Shown here: positions 11,048 through 21,984 of the stretch, piece after piece
Layout: each line of letters opens with the position of its first letter
Numbering within the stretch: position 1 is the first letter of the stretch
Assembly (NCBI GenBank): GCA_029216955.1
Contig: JANAVB010033216.1
Span: 7,303,138 to 7,367,137, forward strand
DNA length: 64,000 nucleotides
Source of the DNA: Iris pallida
Lineage: Eukaryota > Streptophyta > Magnoliopsida > Asparagales > Iridaceae
Reading direction: 5' to 3'
The notes under the pieces: generated by a model
What the model saw: the letters and a program-made list of their open reading frames with translations, nothing else
Databases searched by the model: none
What the model was told of the DNA's origin: nothing
Program-made: the position numbers and the translations under genes

Positions 11048-12725
11048 GACTTTCTCCTCCGACGAGAAAGTGATAACTCAATATGACATTGCGTCGATCG
11101 GCAAGACGCAGAAGACTCTGGTTGTTCAAGTCAACCAAAGAGCCTACGAGAATATGATCAACACCAAGAGCAACAAGCGCGCGGTGGCTATTGCCAAGAA
11201 CAGGACTGTGTGGACTCCTAAATCCTCCACAGTCGCTGTTTCCCAGGCGCAGCTTGAGTACTCAATGACCAAGGCACAATCCGCCTCAGTGGTTCCGGTA
11301 CAGCCTGTTTCTGTTGCCAGGGCACAATCTGCTCACTCTGCTGCCCATGCACAGTCTACCACTATCCTTGCTGCCAAAGCACAGTCAGTTTAAGCTACTG
11401 TCGAGGCACAGTCTACCAAAGTTGCTGCCAAGGCGCCACCAATAGTCCGTAGGACTATGGCGCAACCCAAGCAATCTGCTACTCCGGCGCAATTTAAGGG
11501 AACTAGTCTTTTGGCTATACCCTCTTCCAATTCTCAAGTTCTGAACTTAGAGAATTCATGTCCTAGTGCTAACACTAGACAGAACAAAGGAAAAAGTCCT
11601 ATGGCATTTTCTTAATTGGCACAATCTATGCCTAAAATGATCACACAACAGAACAAAAGAAAATGCTTCTTAGCTAACCCTGTTTAAAACAAAGAAAAGC
11701 ACCCTTTGGTCTTTCCTCAAACTTCCCTGGTCTATGACTCAGAGGAAGATGTATCAGATTCCATTCTTGTAAACAGAGGTCCTCGAACCTCTAATACCGA
11801 AAAGAATACTGATCAGAGAGGTATCTTACCTACCCCTATGGGGTCTGGTCAAGATCTTCCTACCTTACAAATTTTAAGATCCAAACAAGGAAAATTGAAG
11901 GTATCACAAACAGAGACACTGGGAGCGGAATTTTCAGATTTACACGCTTATCTCAATAGGCGTCAACCAATATCAACTTTGGCAAAACGAAAGAACCCTA
12001 TGCCAAAGGTCAATCTGCACCAAAAGCCAAAGTTTGAAAAGAAAGACCCTTCTACCTATGCTAATGAGTTGAGTACATCCTTGTACACTCAAGGAACCAA
12101 ACAGCTGAAGAATAGGAGACATGTTTCTAACATCATTAAGGAATATGTCCCTCCGACTTCTTTTCGTCCTGTGGTTGTAACTGATCTCCGGCAACGTCTT
12201 ACACAAAGGCGGGAGACTACGGGAATGTTTTTCTCATCTCCAGATCGCACTTCAAACCGCCACTACCTACATGAAGTTGTCATCAACTGTTGTTGCCAAT
12301 CGGCTCGACGATCTGTCTTCGATCGTCTGAACTATGCTTCAACTCCTGAACATATAATAGAAGACGAAGATGAACTATTATATGCTTCTGTTAACATGAC
12401 TTCTCAAGACACTGGGGGTGGGAAACGTCCGAGACGTAATGCATCCCATAATCCCAGTCAACAATACTTAGACCGGATCCATGCATCCAATTAAGGTGTC
12501 TTTCAATACACTAGATCGAAAAATTGTCATTTGATCCAAGGTGTCTTTAATCAAGAAGATCTCCCTATCACTCATGTGGGAGAGGACTCTCTTTCAGAGT
12601 TTGATACAGATAGTGAAAGTTCTGAACAAACTATTTCATCAATAGCAGCAAGAGAGCATATACCATTACAGAAGATCAAGATGCCTCTACGTCAACCAGC
12701 CAAGAGCAACGAATTATTGCATTAG
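11048..12725 (+). pseudogene. N-terminal Gag extension or leader ORF of element B
   Basis: One frame is open from the primer site to 12725 with stops near 11391, in the 11600s and after 12494. The product starts with a Lys/Gln/Ala-rich segment in which the tripeptide AQS recurs (about 11260-11420), continues through a Ser/Thr-rich linker, and ends in an acidic segment before gag. No known domain is visible. Ogre and some Tat elements carry an ORF of unknown function upstream of gag, and this is in the same place. Around 12655 the reading shifts by one base and continues as a coiled-coil-like stretch (SQEQRIIALEDKLKTM) directly into the Gag frame. The segment may therefore be an N-terminal part of Gag, not a separate protein. 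Confidence 0.6.
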
Positions 12726-13993
12726 AAGACAAATTGAAAACTATGACAGAAATGGTTGCAAGCATGCACACCATAATGGTGGCTCAACATACAGTACCTC
12801 CGATTGTAAACCCTGTTACAAATCCTGAGCTTATAGCATCTTCTGTACCTGTTAATCTTGGGGTACCAGCCCCTCAGGTTGCTTCTGTGCCAATTCAAGC
12901 TGATCCAATTCAATCCGGTGCTGGGGGTGGTAATTACCACGTCGTTCCTCCTCCTAACACTTCTAACCAGCCCACCAATTCTCAAACATCAGGAGATGCA
13001 AATGAGGCTGTGAAACTTCTGTGCACCCAGTTTGAGGCTTTCAAGCAGAAGGATGGCCTACAAAGATTGGGCATAAAACAACCATATCCTACAGAGTGGA
13101 AGGAAGTTCCATTTCCTCCTAAGTATAAACTCCCAACCATTATGCTGTTTGATGGTAGCACTTCTCCAAGTCAGTACATCAATCATTTCGAAGTGATGAC
13201 TGATCAATTACAGCCAAATGATGCTCTTCTTACCAGAGTGTTCGTCGGTTGTTTTGCCGGTACAGCATACGACTGGTATCGTAGCTTACCTGATGGCTGT
13301 ATCACTTCTTTTGCCGATTTTAAGCAAATGTTCTTGGAATGATTTTATGAGGGAGTCAACGACATGACAATGTCTGCCCTCATTAAAATTAAACAGAGGC
13401 ACAATGAATCCACAGAGAGTTTCATTGAAAGATTCTGCCGAGAGGCACTCAAAATGCCTTTAGGTACTCCATCTGCTGTAACAATAGACACTTGCAAATC
13501 AAACTTGTTGCCTATTATCAGTATGTGGACGGAATCTACACAATTCTAGGATTGGCCTTTTTTCATTATTAATGCAAAGGTGGCAGAAGTGAGTGCCAAA
13601 AAGTTCAAGCAGTTAGGAGTCCAGATGACTCACCCTAACCAAGATGAACATTCTACACCTGGGGGTAGTAATCGCCAGAATAACCACAAGAATAAAGAAA
13701 TATTGGCCATCAATCTTAACGGCAAAGAGTCTTTGGCTGTCAATGTTACTCAGACGGCATCCACCCCATCAGCACCATTACAAAAGTCAATTCGTCCAAA
13801 AGAAGAGTATTCTTTCGACGAAGATGATACTTTAAGCATCTTCGATTGCTTGATCAAAAGCAATAAGCTTCAACTTCCAGAGGCAAAGCGACGAGAAGAA
13901 ATCGGTAAAACTGATCACCCTAAATACTGTGTTTATCACAGATTCATAGGACATCCACCCAGAGCATGTTATGTGCTCAAGGGCAAAATCTAG
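12656..13993 (+). pseudogene. Gag of element B (capsid and zinc-finger-like region)
   Basis: The frame opens with the predicted coiled coil near 12700 and runs through a Pro/Asn-rich linker to a retrotransposon Gag domain: PTIMLFDGSTSPSQYINHF near 13130, then FAGTAYDWYRSLP and FADFKQMFLE near 13250-13340. The capsid core continues as LIKIKQRHNESTESFIERF near 13380. The ending CVYHRFIGHPPRACYVLK near 13930 is the Cys/His motif that precedes protease in Tat elements. Gag would package the RNA in cytoplasmic particles. Stops lie at 13340-13342 (TGA), 13547-13549 (TAG) and 13991-13993 (TAG); the frame continues on the other side of each. The TGA and the last TAG fit C-to-T changes of CGA and CAG. 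The shift at about 12655 separates it from the leader. Confidence 0.85.
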
Positions 13994-15362
13994 GAGTTGG
14001 TCAACTCTGGAGCAATTACTCTACAGCAGGACGAGAAAATGGTGACTGCTAATGTGGTTTCTCTCCAATTTGGTGATTTTCTACCACAACTCGTACAAGA
14101 TGGAGCTGTCCCCATTCCAAGGACTACTCTAGAAATTGTGAATATCCCACCTCCTCAAAATGAAGGTCTTGTTCCGATGTCAACTGACAGAGGAGAGATT
14201 ATGTGGATTTATCCAGATCTGGTGACCAAATTTGAAACGCCTTCCTCTTCTAAACAAAAGAAGCATTCCAAGTCTAAATCCAAGAACTGTAATATGGTAT
14301 CCTTTGAACCATTAACAGAAGAAGAAATCCTAATGGACACTAGATCTGGAAAACCCTATCTTCGGGAGTATTTCGAAAATCAAGAGAACCCTGCTCCATC
14401 CCCGAATGCTCTTCCTCTATCATCTTTTCCTGCTGAAGATACACCGTCTACATCTGTGCCAGTGGTCGAGCCATCTCCTCCTAAGCCAACATTAGCAGAC
14501 AAGGGAAAGCAACCTGTTCGCTTTGATAAAGCATTAAAAAAGTCATCATCTCTTGGACTTGAAAAGCCTTACAAATTTTGACATATTGACTCAGTTGGCC
14601 AATACTCCAGCAAGATTGTCAATCTTTGAACTTTTACGTCTCTCAAAAGAAACTCGTGAGACGTTAAGTGAAGCCTTGATGCAGGCTGACACTTGTTTGA
14701 CTCTTCTCAGGAAGCCCGAAAAGGAGCCAGTCAGCTGTGCACATTGTTATAGTGTATTTGAATTAATACCCAATATCACTTTTACACAAGATAACATGCT
14801 GTTAGAAGACAATCGTCATGATCGTCCTCTCTATTTCACGGGATATGTGGACACCATGAAAGTCGACCGTATTCTGATTGATCCCGGGTCTGCACTTAGC
14901 ATCATGCCAAAGGCCTTATTGGACGCTATAAAAATCCCAGTACATAACCTTTCTACAACTATTACTACCATCCTGGGATTCAATCAAGGAAGAAGTGAAC
15001 CTTTGGGAAAGATACGCCTAAAACTTCAAATTGGCAATCTTTGTACAAAAGTAACTTTCTATGTTATTGACAATCATGGCTCATACAATGCTTTGTTGGG
15101 AAGGCCATTCCTCCATGAACACAATATTATACCCTCTACGCTCCACCAATGTTTCAAATATGTGGATGGTAATAGAGAAGTCCAAAAAGAGGTTGCAGAT
15201 CTGAATCTTTTCAAAGGAGTTGAAGCATATTGCAACGATTCTCGTATGTACAAAAAAAAATTTATAAAGGTGGTACTAGCAATGGACACAGATGAAGAAC
15301 AGAAGAGCATACCTAATGATACTCTGGTGATTCCAGTCAAAGGACGTACCTCCTGCCCTTAG
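13994..15362 (+). pseudogene. Aspartic protease region of element B
   Basis: The first 580 bases continue the Gag frame as a linker ending in EKPYKF. At 14576-14579 a run of four T shifts the reading to the next frame, which carries FDILTQLANTPARLS, a conserved pre-protease block of Tat elements. The protease follows at about 14820-15110, with VDRILIDPGSALSIMP around the catalytic aspartate (D-P-G-S in place of the common D-[ST]-G) and a flap-like ILGF. A later NALLGRPFL block matches the conserved 'LLGR' turn. A TAG at 15360-15362 interrupts the frame, which stays open beyond it. The enzyme would cleave the polyprotein during particle maturation. Confidence 0.82.
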
Positions 15363-16340
15363 TCTTCCCAACCACTGACTATTTATCTACCTTTCCATGA
15401 GAAGCGACCTAAAGGTGATAGTCAGGAACAAAGGGAGCACACCTCTTCTGAGCCGCTTGTAATTGATCTTCGTCGCAAGAAGCTCCCTCTTCCTTCTCGT
15501 TCTTCTTCCCTCCTTCTTGTCATCAATCTGACTAAGCCTGCTAAGGCTAAAGTCCCTATTGTAAATGATGGTGTAAAAATCAATAAAGCATCTCCTTTGC
15601 AGTATACTGATGTCTTTTACTATACTCAGTGTTATCTGGATATGCTAGATAGCTTTAAGCTACTTACAATAGAAGTCGTATCATCTCGACGAAATGTGGT
15701 ATCACTGGATTCAATACAAGAGTCGTACTTCTTAGTACCATCTCGAAAGAAAGATGAAAAGCCTATATTCTTCAACAAGAGAGAAGAACCAAAAATCATG
15801 CTCTATAATAATAATAGAGATGATACAGGAAGGCTACAATTACGACGCTATAGTCCACAATCTAAAGCCATCATCCGTAAAATGGGCTATGATTTCAGAA
15901 CAGGTCTCAACAATGGTAAAGGAAGGCGAACTCCTCTTCGTATTGCTGTTCCAAAAGGAAAATCACAATAATACCACAGTAAAACGAAACGAGGACTAGG
16001 TTATATGTCACCAATTCCAACTCCAGAACCTTCTGAATCTGATGAAGAAGAACTTTCAAACTCTTCTGATTCTATCTCATGGGACTCTGATACCAGCATC
16101 GGTCATATTCATAAGGCTACAGTATCTTCTAATATGGTGTCTACCGAATTCTCAGAAGATGACGAAACTGACATTGAAGAAGCTACTGAAATGGACCCTT
16201 GGGTACAAAGGATGGACAATCAGTGGGAACTTCGTTTTGAACAACGAGAACCACCTACTGAAGATCAACTGGTCCAAATCGATATTGGAGAGAAAGGTGT
16301 ATCACGACCAATCTTCATCAGCAAGAATCTCAGAAGATGA
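15363..16340 (+). pseudogene. Linker between protease and RT of element B, G-patch-like
   Basis: The protease frame continues without a start codon from 15363 to a TAA at 15969-15971 and on to 16340. Near 15880-15960 it has MGYDFRTGLNNGKGRR followed by PKGK, the glycine-rich G-patch-like block found between protease and reverse transcriptase in Tat polyproteins. An acidic Ser/Glu/Asp-rich segment (about 16005-16200) follows. At about 16330 the reading changes frame into the start of RT (DDKQELLHLIREY). Ogre elements have an intron in this part of pol; I could not confirm splice sites here. Confidence 0.65.
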
Positions 16341-17240
16341 TAAACAAGAGTTACTTCACCTTATTCGTGAATACATTGACGTCTTTGCCTGGAGTTATGA
16401 AGATATGTCGAGATTAGATCCTCAAATTGCAACTCACAAGCTTAACATCTTGTCGAATGTCAAACCGGTCAAACAACAACAACGGCGATTCAAACCTGAA
16501 ATGATGGATACAATTGATGATGGTCAAAAAGCTTATAGCTTGTGGCTTTATCAGAGAAGAACAACATCCTGACTGGGTGGCCAATGTCGTCCCTATCCTG
16601 AAGAAGACCAGAAAAGTTCGAGTTTGCATAGACTTTCGGGATCTCAATGATGCTTGCCCCAAAGACGAATTCCTTCTCCCGATTACTGATGTTATGATCG
16701 TCAATAAATGTGGATTCGAACGAATTTCTTTCATAGATGGGTTTTCTGGATATAATCAAATCCGAACGGATCCTGAAGATGAAAAACATACTTCGTTTTG
16801 TACTCCTCGGGGTGTGTACTGTTATACGGTCATGCCGTTTGGTCTTAAGAACGCAGGTGTAACTTACTTGCAGGCTATGAGCACTATCTTTCGAGAATAT
16901 TTGTGAAAGACTGTCGAATGCTATGTTGACGATATTGCTGTCAAAAGTCGTCTCAAAGAAGATCACATTCAAGATTTAAGAACTATCTTCAATCTAATAC
17001 GCCAGCATCAACTCAAGATGAACCCCACCAAGTCTTTCTTGGGTATCTCTAGTGGTAAGTTTCTCGGCTTCGTCATTACCTCTAAGGATATACACGTTGA
17101 TCCTGAGAAGATCAAAGCCATTCAAGAGATGCGTCCTCCACGCAACCAAAAAGAGCTACGAGGATTCCAAGGTCGACTTGCGTACATCAGGCGGTTCATT
17201 TCGAATTTATCTGGACGTTGCAGACCATTTACTCAATTGA
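16341..17240 (+). pseudogene. Reverse transcriptase of element B
   Basis: RT begins with YIDVFAWSYEDM, shifts frame near 16515, and continues with GFIREEQHPDWVANVVP, VRVCIDFRDLNDACPKDEF and FIDGFSGYNQI, which are RT motifs 1-3. The catalytic box ECYVDDIAVKS is intact at about 16915-16950, and KFLGFVI plus the DPEKIKAIQEM thumb region follow. A TGA at 16904-16906 lies just before the catalytic box. RT copies the element's RNA into cDNA inside the particle. The family assignment is secure; function is excluded by the stop and two frameshifts. Confidence 0.9.
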
Positions 17241-17551
17241 TGAAGAAAGGTGTATCTTTCATTTGGACGGAAGAATGTCAACGAGCATTTGATGACATAA
17301 AGCGGTATTTAATGAGTCCACCGGTTCTTGTACCACCGATCTCAGGAATACCCTTTTTAATGTATGTCCGAGCAATGGATCATTCATTGGGAGCTTTGCT
17401 GGCTCAGAAGAATAAGGAAGGTCATGAACAAGCCATCTACTATCTGAGCCGAACGATGATTGGAGCTGAACATCGTTATAGTCCAGTAGAGAAGGAATGT
17501 TTAGCCTTAATGTTTGCTGTTCGGAAGACAAGACATTACATCATAGGCTAA
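17241..17551 (+). pseudogene. First (retroviral-type) RNase H of element B, degenerate
   Basis: The segment starts [18 protein letters not shown] and passes through FLMYVRAMDHSLGALLAQ to YYLSRTMIGAEHRYSPVEKECLALMFAVRK. The position where Tekay-type elements have the catalytic SDAS is VRAM here, so the first aspartate is missing. Tat elements typically show this loss, with activity thought to be taken over by the second RNase H. A TAA at 17549-17551 ends the piece. Confidence 0.8.
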
Positions 17552-18412
17552 ACTATTCATGTCATATCCCGGGTCAATCCTCTTCGAGTCTTAATGAAGA
17601 AGCCAAGCACACTCAATTCTAGGCTTGCCACATGGACCATATTGCTAGCACAATATGATATGATTTATGTTCCTCAAAAGTCTGTGAAAGGCCAAGCACT
17701 TGCTGACTTCTTAGCAGCTCATCCTGTCCCTGAGACATCTAAACTCTATGATGAGATTCCGGACGAAACATTGGAATCAAATATGATCTCAGAAGAATTT
17801 CCTACTTGGAGGTTGTTCTTTGATGGAGCTTCTAGAATTGGACCTGGAGGTACTCTTGTTGCTGGAGTAGGAATTGTTCTTGTTTCACCCGATGGATTAA
17901 CTATTCAAAGGGCCTATTCCTTAGACGAATCATGCTCCAACAATGTGGCAGAATACAATACTTTGCTCATTGGACTTCAATTAGCCAAACAATTGAATAT
18001 TGAATATCTCAAAGTATATGGTGACTCTAAGCTGATTGTTAATCAGGTTAGAGGCATATATGAAGTCCGACATCAAGATTTGGTACCATACCATGAAGCA
18101 GCAACCCAAATAGCTTTTTCGTTCAAAAGGTTCTTCATCGAACATGTACGTCGTACATGCAATACAGAAGCCGATGCCTTAGCTAACCTAGCTGCGGTAT
18201 TGGCAGTGCCAATCAAAAGACAACAAATGGTTGTTATTTCTAATAGAGAACTATTCTGTGTTGAAAACAATCACAACATTGAATTCAGCAACCTAACTAA
18301 AGTCAATGTCCTTAGCGAGGATTGGAGAGTACCTTTCATTGATTTTGCAGTACATGACATATTGCCAGAAGATCCTAAGGAAGCTACAAGTATCCGTCGT
18401 CGATCATTTTGA
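17552..18412 (+). pseudogene. Archaeal-like second RNase H (aRH) of element B
   Basis: After a connector with KGQALADFLAAHP (about 17690) the aRH domain runs from about 17805 to 18210. Its motifs are WRLFFDGASR (first Asp), NNVAEYNTLLIGLQLA (Glu), KVYGDSKLIVNQV (second Asp) and CNTEADALANLA (last Asp). All four catalytic carboxylates are present. The domain would degrade RNA in the RNA:DNA hybrid. Dual RNase H is the marker of the Tat lineage. The reading ends at a TGA (18410-18412), and the frame continues into integrase. Confidence 0.9.
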
Positions 18413-19579
18413 TTCTATTATAATCATACTACTAAAACTCTCTATCGAAGAACTTTTGATGGATTACTCTTGAGGTGTCTTGCTGGTGATGAAGCAAAGC
18501 AGATATTACGTAAAGCTCATGATGGCATTTGTGGAGCACATCAGCCTGGTCCTAAACTACAGGATCGTATTCGACGTATGGGCTACTGTTGGCCCTCTAT
18601 GGTATCAGATGCTATTGATTATGCAAGGAAATGTCGTGCATGTCAAATTCATGCAGATTTCATTCACCAACCGTCGGAATTTCTTTATCCAACTGCAGCG
18701 TCATGGCCTTTTGAAGCTTGGGACATAGATATAATTGGCCCTATCAATCCTCCTTCATCTAAAGGACATCGGTTAATCTTAGCCATAACCGATTATTTTT
18801 CCAAGTGGGCAGAAGCTATACCTTTGGCTGAAGTAAAGACTAGTAGCGTTATCAATTTTATCAAACATCATGTGATATATAGATTTGGTGTCCCTCGTCG
18901 AATCATTCATGATAATAGGCCGTAATTCATCAGCCAGAAATTTAATAGGTTCTGTGATGACAACAGAATCAATAATGTCGCTTCTACAGCCTATATTCCT
19001 GCGGCTAACGGGTTAGCTGAAGCATTCAACAAGACCATTATCAAACTCTTTAAAAAGTTTGTCTCTATTAACAAATGCAGTTGGAGTGATAAACTTAGAG
19101 AATGTCTATGGGCATATCGCACTACTGTCCGTAACCCCACAGGTTGCACACCTTTTTCTCTGGTATATGGATGTGAAGCTGTTTTACCTTTGGAAATTCA
19201 AATTCCATCATTGAGAATCGCCATTGCTAATGAGCTTTCGACAGATAATAATGATCGTCTTCGGCTTCAGGAATTGGTGGCACTCGATGAGAAAAGGTTA
19301 TTAGCTCAACAGCATATCGAGCTTTATCAGGCTCAGATTTCAAAAGCTTTCAATCGCAAAGTTAGAGTGCGAACATTTCAAGAAGGCGAGTTGGTTCTTA
19401 CAGTCAGACGTCCTATGACTATGACACATATGAGCAAAGGCAAGTTCGAGGCAAAATGGGAAGGACCATATGTGATAAATAAAGTCTTTTCTAATGGAGC
19501 CTATTAATTAACAGATATGGATGGCAGAGTTGCTATGATGCCCATCAATGGCAAATTTCTTAAGAAATATTATGTATAA
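18413..19579 (+). pseudogene. Integrase of element B
   Basis: An N-terminal HHCC zinc-binding segment (AHDGICGAH...CRACQ, about 18510-18640) precedes the DDE core. The core has WDIDIIGP (first Asp, about 18720), a second Asp in IIHDNRP (18910) and the Glu in GLAEAFNKTI (about 19020). The C-terminal part (VRTFQEGELVL, KWEGPYVINKV) runs to a natural end, KKYYV-stop, at 19577-19579. It has no chromodomain, as expected for Tat. In-frame TAA codons at 18923-18925 and 19505-19507 both fit C-to-T changes of CAA. The enzyme would insert the cDNA in the nucleus. Confidence 0.9.
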
Positions 19580-19661
19580 AGACAAAATGTACTTTATTTT
19601 TAGAGGCATGATGTAAATAAAAGTTTATTTTTATTCAAAAGCAGAATAGAATTACATAATA

Positions 19662-19946
19662 TTAAGGACGGGGAGGAGGCCCTGACCCTTCATGATTAAA
19701 TACATAGTTCGCCAACAGTTCAAACATCTCATTGTCTGAACTCACAAAGAACTTGCAGACAGACATCCTCAATGCCTCTTCTTCGGCAGTCTTCCCAGGC
19801 TCTACTAGCTTGGAAATCAAATCCTCTCCTGGTGCAGGAACAGTTGAGCCTTCACCCATTTCTTTCTGAGGAGGTTCTGAGGGCTCAGCAGGGGGTGTCT
19901 CAGTCTTTCCTTCAAGCTTTGGGATGAGCAAATCTTTGGAGGACAT
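19662..19946 (-). CDS. Antisense ORF 1 of element B (94 codons)
   Basis: The ORF starts at an ATG (19946-19944) and reads antisense to the retrotransposon between integrase and the 3' LTR. The product begins MSSKDLLIPKLEGK, has a Pro/Glu-rich middle (about residues 18-45) and a more structured end with EEEALRMSVCKFFVSSDNEMFELLANYVF. It has no signal peptide or membrane segment, and I recognise no domain. A TATA-like CTATAAAC lies about 50 bp upstream on the same strand. The maize-group Tat element Grande carries an antisense gene in the same interval, so the position is meaningful. It resembles antisense ORF 2 in its start (M-S/A-S/P-K) and pyrimidine-rich leader, which suggests an old duplication. 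Expression is not shown. Confidence 0.5.
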   Translation of the reverse strand: MSSKDLLIPKLEGKTETPPAEPSEPPQKEMGEGSTVPAPGEDLISKLVEPGKTAEEEALRMSVCKFFVSSDNEMFELLANYVFNHEGSGPPPRP

Positions 19947-19995
19947 TTTGTACAGAAAAGAAAGAAAGTGAAGATATCTACGAAAGTTTTGTTAT

Positions 19996-20003
19996 GTTTA
20001 TAG
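19996..20003 (-). promoter_or_regulatory. TATA-like box before antisense ORF 1
   Basis: Minus-strand CTATAAAC, 50-57 bp upstream of the ATG at 19946. The leader between them is pyrimidine-rich (ttcactttctttctt). Confidence 0.4.
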
Positions 20004-20060
20004 ACAAAACACCTAGATAGTCAATCTCGAAAACTGATCGACTTTTCAAAAGAAGTCCAA

Positions 20061-20140
20061 CTGTTTGTTCATTTATAACTGTTCGTTCATTTATAATTGT
20101 TCGTTCATTATCCGATGTGACTGTTCATTCATTTTCAATG
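20061..20140 (+). repeat. Short tandem repeat in the B 3' region
   Basis: About four imperfect units of 18-24 bp built on CTGTTCGTTCATTTATAA. The unit degrades rightwards (CTGTTCATTCATTTTC). Confidence 0.65.
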
Positions 20141-20867
20141 TCCTTATCTTGAAAATTGAAGTGACTGTTCACTTTTCCTCATGAAAATTCACATTCTCTA
20201 TACTTTTGAAATTCTGTATTACATCAGCAACTTGTCATCCACATTTTTCCTTGATTCTATATTTCTTATCACCACATCAAAATTAAATCGTAAAGAAGAG
20301 AAAATCATTCTTTATTCCTTCTTTAAAAACATAGATACATCTTAATGGAAATCTATTACATCTCGGATTTTCATTCTAAATGAAGGTCTATTACATCTTT
20401 GGATCTTCTTATTTGTTGGTGGCAATTCCTTGTCATCTCGATCTGAAGCAACGAGCCAGACAATGGAATTAACTCTGGTCTTCTCTCTGAGAAAGACTAG
20501 AGGAGAACCACAGAGTACAGCAGCCCAAAGATGAGCTGCTGTCAATACAACTGGTGGAGAGAAGACAGTCTGCCAGGGGAACTAGGAACGAGATCACCCT
20601 TGTGATACGATTCCTAATTCTGTCTCTCCACTATCCAACTCTTATGTATACTGGCTCTTCCTACCATCTGAGGAAGACCCTTCTTAACATGAAGAGTCCT
20701 GAGCTGTCTGATTTGAGTGTCAGAACCATATGAGCTGTCTGATGTGGGTGTCAGAAGAATGTTCTCTGCAACATCCAAATCACCAATACCAGTTCTGAAG
20801 AAGCTTGCTAACCAAGTCCCTGCAAATGTCAATGAAACAGGAGAAGTTAGCAGAAATCTATCAGCAG

Positions 20868-21062
20868 TATGCGCTTATAAACAGGCACACATTAGTATGC
20901 GCCTACAAACTGGCGCACATCAGTATGCGCTTACAAACAGGCCAACATCAGTAGTATGCCCTTACAAACAGGCGCATATCAGTATGCGCCTACAAACAGG
21001 CGCACATCAGCAGTATGCGTAGCAGGCGCATATCAGCACTGAGCACTGATCAAACAAGCGTA
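20868..21062 (+). repeat. Tandem repeat of about 26-30 bp in the B 3' region
   Basis: Seven or so units of the form CAGTATGCGCCTACAAACAG followed by GCGCACAT, with variants CTTAC and GGCCAAC. Each unit holds a TGCGCC...GGCGCA inverted pair. Tandem repeats in the 3' untranslated region are known for Tat/Ogre elements and can seed satellites. Confidence 0.85.
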
Positions 21063-21628
21063 TAACAGCAATACGCGCCTCTGATCAGAGCTAAACGCTG
21101 GACCACAGTGTGCGCCTATCCTCAGAAATAGTTAGCACACATCAATAAGTGTCTACAACATGCAGATTAATGTTTGTCTCCAGAAGTGGTACGAAAGAAA
21201 AGTACTCATACTATTGATTCTTCATCAAGACTTACCAATTTTTGAATACATAGCATGCAAGAAAATAATATCAGAATGAAGTGGCGCAAATGAAACCCTA
21301 TGGAAAGACATTGGTTTTGAGAGAGTATGAATGGTTCTTTCATTTCTGAATGTCCTTTTTAAAGAGGATAAAGAAGAGATGGGTGCGTCGTTTTAGGATC
21401 CTATTTTAGAAAAGAATTAAAAATGGGCATCTAAAAAGCGTGTAACGATTGCCACGTGTTCTTCAGAAGAAATAGTAAAACGAAGAAGTAGTCAAAAGAA
21501 TATGTCCATGAGCACTATTCGAAATCACAGCCACACAAACTCAGTAATTCTAGGTTTCATTGCATAAAGACGGGTGGACCCCTACAATCAAGGATATAAA
21601 AATAAAAAAAGTTGTTCTGCCCAGAACA

Positions 21629-21934
21629 TTATTTCTTGTCCTTGGCTTCATCAGTCTGACGAAGGGCGGCGTCCAACTCTTGCATGGTGCAGATCCCCGA
21701 GCGACGCATCAGGTTGAGAAATCCCTCCAAATTGACGTGCTCCTCAGAGGATGATCCGCCACTCCAGCGATTGAAGACTGACGGGGTTAAACCGTAACAG
21801 TTCAGAAAGTTCACTGCCCTCAAAGCTGGGTCAGCCTCCAACAAAAAGGTTGTAGGTGCAACATCCTGTCTCCCTTCAGGAGACTTGGTTGTGGTGTCAG
21901 CATTGGTCTCTATCTCTTTCTTCTTAGGAGCCAT
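21629..21934 (-). CDS. Antisense ORF 2 of element B (101 codons)
   Basis: The ORF starts at an ATG (21934-21932) and is antisense to the element. The product is basic at the start (MAPKKKEIE), then has a linker, then a helical C-terminal half (ADPALRAVNFLNCYG, LEGFLNLMRRSGICTMQELDAAL) ending in charged residues. No known domain is seen. A TATA-like box, ACATATATATC on the plus strand, lies 40-50 bp upstream. The leader CTTCACTTCTGTTCTTC resembles that of antisense ORF 1. Together they may be a duplicated pair or two exons of one antisense transcript; I saw no splice evidence. Being intact in an element whose pol has many stops is notable, but 101 codons is short enough to survive by chance. 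Confidence 0.5.
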   Translation of the reverse strand: MAPKKKEIETNADTTTKSPEGRQDVAPTTFLLEADPALRAVNFLNCYGLTPSVFNRWSGGSSSEEHVNLEGFLNLMRRSGICTMQELDAALRQTDEAKDKK

Positions 21935-21973
21935 TGAAGAACAGAAGTGAAGACCAAAGTACGAAGATCAGCT

Positions 21974-21984
21974 ACATATATATC
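21974..21984 (-). promoter_or_regulatory. TATA-like box before antisense ORF 2
   Basis: Minus strand reads GATATATATGT, 40-50 bp upstream of the ATG at 21934, leaving room for only a short leader. Confidence 0.35.

Noticed and set aside
14553..16340. Possible Ogre-type intron between protease and RT in B
   Set aside because: The linker is coding in one frame apart from two stops and has the G-patch-like block; I found no convincing donor and acceptor pair.
17259..17531. Minus-strand ORFs opposite RT and RNase H in B (also 16414-16972)
   Set aside because: Shadows of the coding strand; no start context or domain.
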